From Candidatus Cloacimonadota bacterium (GTDB lineage Bacteria > Cloacimonadota > Cloacimonadia > Cloacimonadales > Cloacimonadaceae), in NCBI GenBank assembly GCA_028703735.1, contig JAQVMI010000094.1, positions 1-7,011 on the forward strand: a stretch of 7,011 nucleotides of DNA, read 5' to 3'. Below the pieces are notes generated by a model that saw only the letters and a list, made by a program, of their open reading frames with translations, did not search any database and had not been told where the DNA came from. Within the stretch, counting starts at the first letter, position 1. Each line of letters opens with the position of its first letter. The position numbers were made by a program, and so were the translations under genes. Below are positions 5,470 through 7,011 of the stretch, in pieces.

Positions 5470-6408
5470 ATGACGCCAAGCCCTCAATTTATCGGACGCA
5501 ATGTGTTCGACCTCGACGATTATTCCCCCGAAGAAATCATGTTCATTTTGGAAGCAGCCAAAGGCATGAAGGAAATTAACTTGCGGGAATACAAAAAGAT
5601 CCCCACCTTACGCGGAAAAACCGTGTGTACCCTGTTTATTGAAAACAGCACCCGTACCCGCATGAGTTTCGAGCTTGCTGCAAATCGCCTGAGTGCAGAT
5701 GTGGTTAGCTTTCAAGCCAGTATTTCTGCTCTGCAAAAAGGTGAAAGCCTGCAAGATACAGTTTACACCCTTGATGCCATGGGGATAGATCTGTATTGCA
5801 TACGTCATACCAGCCCGGGAAGTCCGCAACTTGTGCATAAGTACTCCGGCAAACCTGTAATTAATGGAGGTGATGGACGCCACGCTCACCCCACTCAGGC
5901 TTTGCTGGATATATTTTCCATCTGGGAAAAACTGGGTGACCTGAAAGGGCTGAAAATTACCATAGTAGGTGATATTCTTAATAGCCGGGTGGTTCGTTCC
6001 AACCTTATCGGAATGCAAAAATTAGGTGCAAAGGTTACAGTTTGCGGACCCAAAACCCTGATGCCGGGAAACATGGAAAATGTATATGGCTGCCGGGTGG
6101 AATATGACCTCGCCAAAGCCTTGCAAGACGCTGATGTTGTGATGGGATTACGCATGCAATTAGAGCGGATGACAGAGGGATTATTCCCCTCTTTGGAAGA
6201 ATACAGCAAACACTATGTGCTCTCCAGGGATACCCTGAAATACGCCAAAAAGCATGCCTTGATAATGCATCCCGGACCCATGAACAGAGGTGTGGAAATA
6301 CTTCCGGAAATTGCCGATGGACACCAAAGCGTAATAGTGCAACAGGTTGCCAATGGTGTGGCAGTTCGCATGGCTTTGATGTTTTTGATTTTAGGCGGAA
6401 AGGCTTAG
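5470..6408 (+). CDS. pyrB: aspartate carbamoyltransferase catalytic subunit
   Basis: 312 residues, about the usual length for PyrB; the ATG is preceded by AAAGGAG (5458-5464) at 5 nt. It condenses carbamoyl phosphate with aspartate to carbamoyl aspartate, the first committed step of pyrimidine synthesis, in the cytoplasm. Visible motifs are the carbamoyl-phosphate loop STRTR (60-64), the mobile loop LQKGES (88-93) whose Lys and Ser reach into the neighbouring active site, IRHTSPGSP (111-119), GDGRHAHPTQALLD (134-147), the NAD-like fold strand ITIVGDILNSRV (163-174), MGLRMQLER (225-233) and HPGPMNRGVEI (267-277). The aspartate-domain ending HPGPMNRGVEI is like Bacillus and Pseudomonas enzymes rather than the E. 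coli type. No regulatory-chain gene follows; pyrC does, 414 bp downstream. All key residues appear intact. Confidence 0.98.
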   Translation: MTPSPQFIGRNVFDLDDYSPEEIMFILEAAKGMKEINLREYKKIPTLRGKTVCTLFIENSTRTRMSFELAANRLSADVVSFQASISALQKGESLQDTVYTLDAMGIDLYCIRHTSPGSPQLVHKYSGKPVINGGDGRHAHPTQALLDIFSIWEKLGDLKGLKITIVGDILNSRVVRSNLIGMQKLGAKVTVCGPKTLMPGNMENVYGCRVEYDLAKALQDADVVMGLRMQLERMTEGLFPSLEEYSKHYVLSRDTLKYAKKHALIMHPGPMNRGVEILPEIADGHQSVIVQQVANGVAVRMALMFLILGGKA

Positions 6409-6413
6409 GTTTG

Positions 6414-6726
6414 AAGTGAAAAGGTGAAAAGGTGGAAAGGTGAAACCAAGGTTGTTTTTCAATCCCACTTGTGCCGATGAGGACATCAGCACCCCTTTGG
6501 AAGGTTGTAACATAGGATTGCATCCTGTTGTTCACCGGTATTTGTAATGCCGGTTCCAAGTGAAAAAGTGAAAAGGTGGAAAGGTGAAACCAAGGTTGTT
6601 TTTCAATCCCACTTGTGCCGATGAGGACATCAGCACCCCTTTAAAAGGTTGTAACATAGGATTGCATCCTGTTGTTCACCGGTATTTGTAATGCCGGTTC
6701 CAAGTGAAAAGGTGAAAAGGTGAAAC
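6414..6726. repeat. 144-bp tandem repeat (two full copies plus a partial third) between pyrB and pyrC
   Basis: Copies are 6414-6557 and 6558-6701, and I count 3 differences in 144. A third copy begins at 6702 but stops after about 25 bp. Each copy starts with an octamer run (GTGAAAAG, GTGAAAAG, GTGGAAAG, GTGAAACC) and then has three hairpins: GTGCCGATG-AGGA-CATCAGCAC with one mismatched pair, GGAT-TGC-ATCC, and ACCGGTATT-TGT-AATGCCGGT with one G-T pair. The last palindrome resembles REP-like sequences dispersed in Bacteroidetes-type genomes. The array starts 6 bp after the pyrB stop. Beyond it, 6727-6822 holds only a weak inverted repeat (AGGGTTT/AAACCCT) and the pyrC ribosome site. Confidence 0.95.
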
Positions 6727-6822
6727 AGGGTTTGATTTTGAACATGTTTTCGGTGTTCTCGGTGGTAAAAATGAAAGGTGAAAACCCTTAAAGATAATAG
6801 GCTACACTCATAGGAGATTTAA

Positions 6823-7011
6823 ATGAAAATACTTATAAAAAACACCAAGGTATATCAGGATGGAAAGCTTCAAACAGCGGATTTATTGATAGACCGTAAA
6901 CGGATTGCCAAAATTGCTCCTGCAATAGATATTGCAGCAGATAAGGTTATAGATGCTGCCGGGGCTTGTGTTTTTCCAGGATTTATAGATTTGCATGTGC
7001 ATTTGCGTGAT
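6823..7011 (+). CDS. pyrC: dihydroorotase, N-terminal 63 residues (runs off right edge)
   Basis: The ATG is preceded by AGGAG (6812-6816) at 6 nt. The visible part begins MKILIKNTKVYQDGKLQTAD and reaches FPGFIDLHVHLRD (51-63). The HxH pair (His58, His60) is the metal-binding signature of amidohydrolases, and the following Arg62 is the usual substrate-binding residue of dihydroorotase. The small N-terminal beta domain followed by PGFIDLHVHLRD matches class I (long) dihydroorotases. These cyclise the PyrB product carbamoyl aspartate to dihydroorotate, so the pair encodes consecutive steps. In some bacteria (for example Pseudomonas and Aquifex) this type of dihydroorotase physically associates with PyrB; whether that holds here is inference. 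The 414-bp spacer argues against tight translational coupling. An allantoinase or dihydropyrimidinase is less likely given the pyrB neighbour. Confidence 0.94.
   Translation, partial: MKILIKNTKVYQDGKLQTADLLIDRKRIAKIAPAIDIAADKVIDAAGACVFPGFIDLHVHLRD

Noticed and set aside
6035..6559. 174-codon minus-strand ORF
   Set aside because: It is antisense to well-conserved pyrB and runs into the 144-bp repeat.

Overview
The window looks like a chromosomal piece of an uncultured FCB-group bacterium, most likely Cloacimonadota (Candidatus Cloacimonas relatives). This is inferred from the style of the secreted beta-helix protein, the calcium-binding D-rich (thrombospondin type 3) remnant, Bacteroidetes-like intergenic hairpins and moderate GC. 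No marker gene is present to prove it. Housekeeping genes sit beside many short repetitive elements, and about half of the window is not convincingly coding.

Layout: (1) 1-690, minus strand, the N-terminal part of a secreted beta-helix protein that runs off the left edge. (2) 691-1702, a gene-free kilobase with hairpins and two inverted-repeat elements of about 200 bp (960-1155 and 1379-1581). (3) 1703-2731, minus strand, an exported SagB/ThcOx-type nitroreductase with an N-terminal helical (TPR-like) region. (4) 2912-3079, minus strand, a doubtful 55-residue ORF. (5) 3223-3367, a tandem duplication of a paired-hairpin element. (6) 3406-3452, a strong intrinsic terminator. (7) 3703-4036, minus strand, a remnant of a surface protein frameshifted by an exact 13-bp duplication. 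(8) 4090-4947, plus strand, a TetR-family regulator with a consensus promoter and a palindromic operator candidate. (9) 4943-5275, four tandem 88-bp units of the same paired-hairpin element in the opposite orientation; the TetR stop codon lies inside the first unit. (10) 5310-5370, a long hairpin ahead of pyrB. (11) 5470-6408, pyrB, and 6823-7011, the start of pyrC, with a 414-bp spacer between them made mostly of a 144-bp tandem repeat.

Functionally, pyrB and pyrC encode consecutive steps of de novo pyrimidine synthesis (carbamoyl aspartate, then dihydroorotate). No regulatory chain gene (pyrI) lies between them. The TetR protein probably controls itself; its target is not evident, because the divergent neighbour is a broken remnant.

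The most notable observation is that the arrays at 3223-3367 and 4943-5275, which look unrelated at first sight, are the same two-hairpin element in opposite orientation. They share a 17-bp palindrome exactly, and a second palindrome differs only by a compensatory base-pair swap. The two arrays bracket the remnant/tetR segment as inverted flanks.
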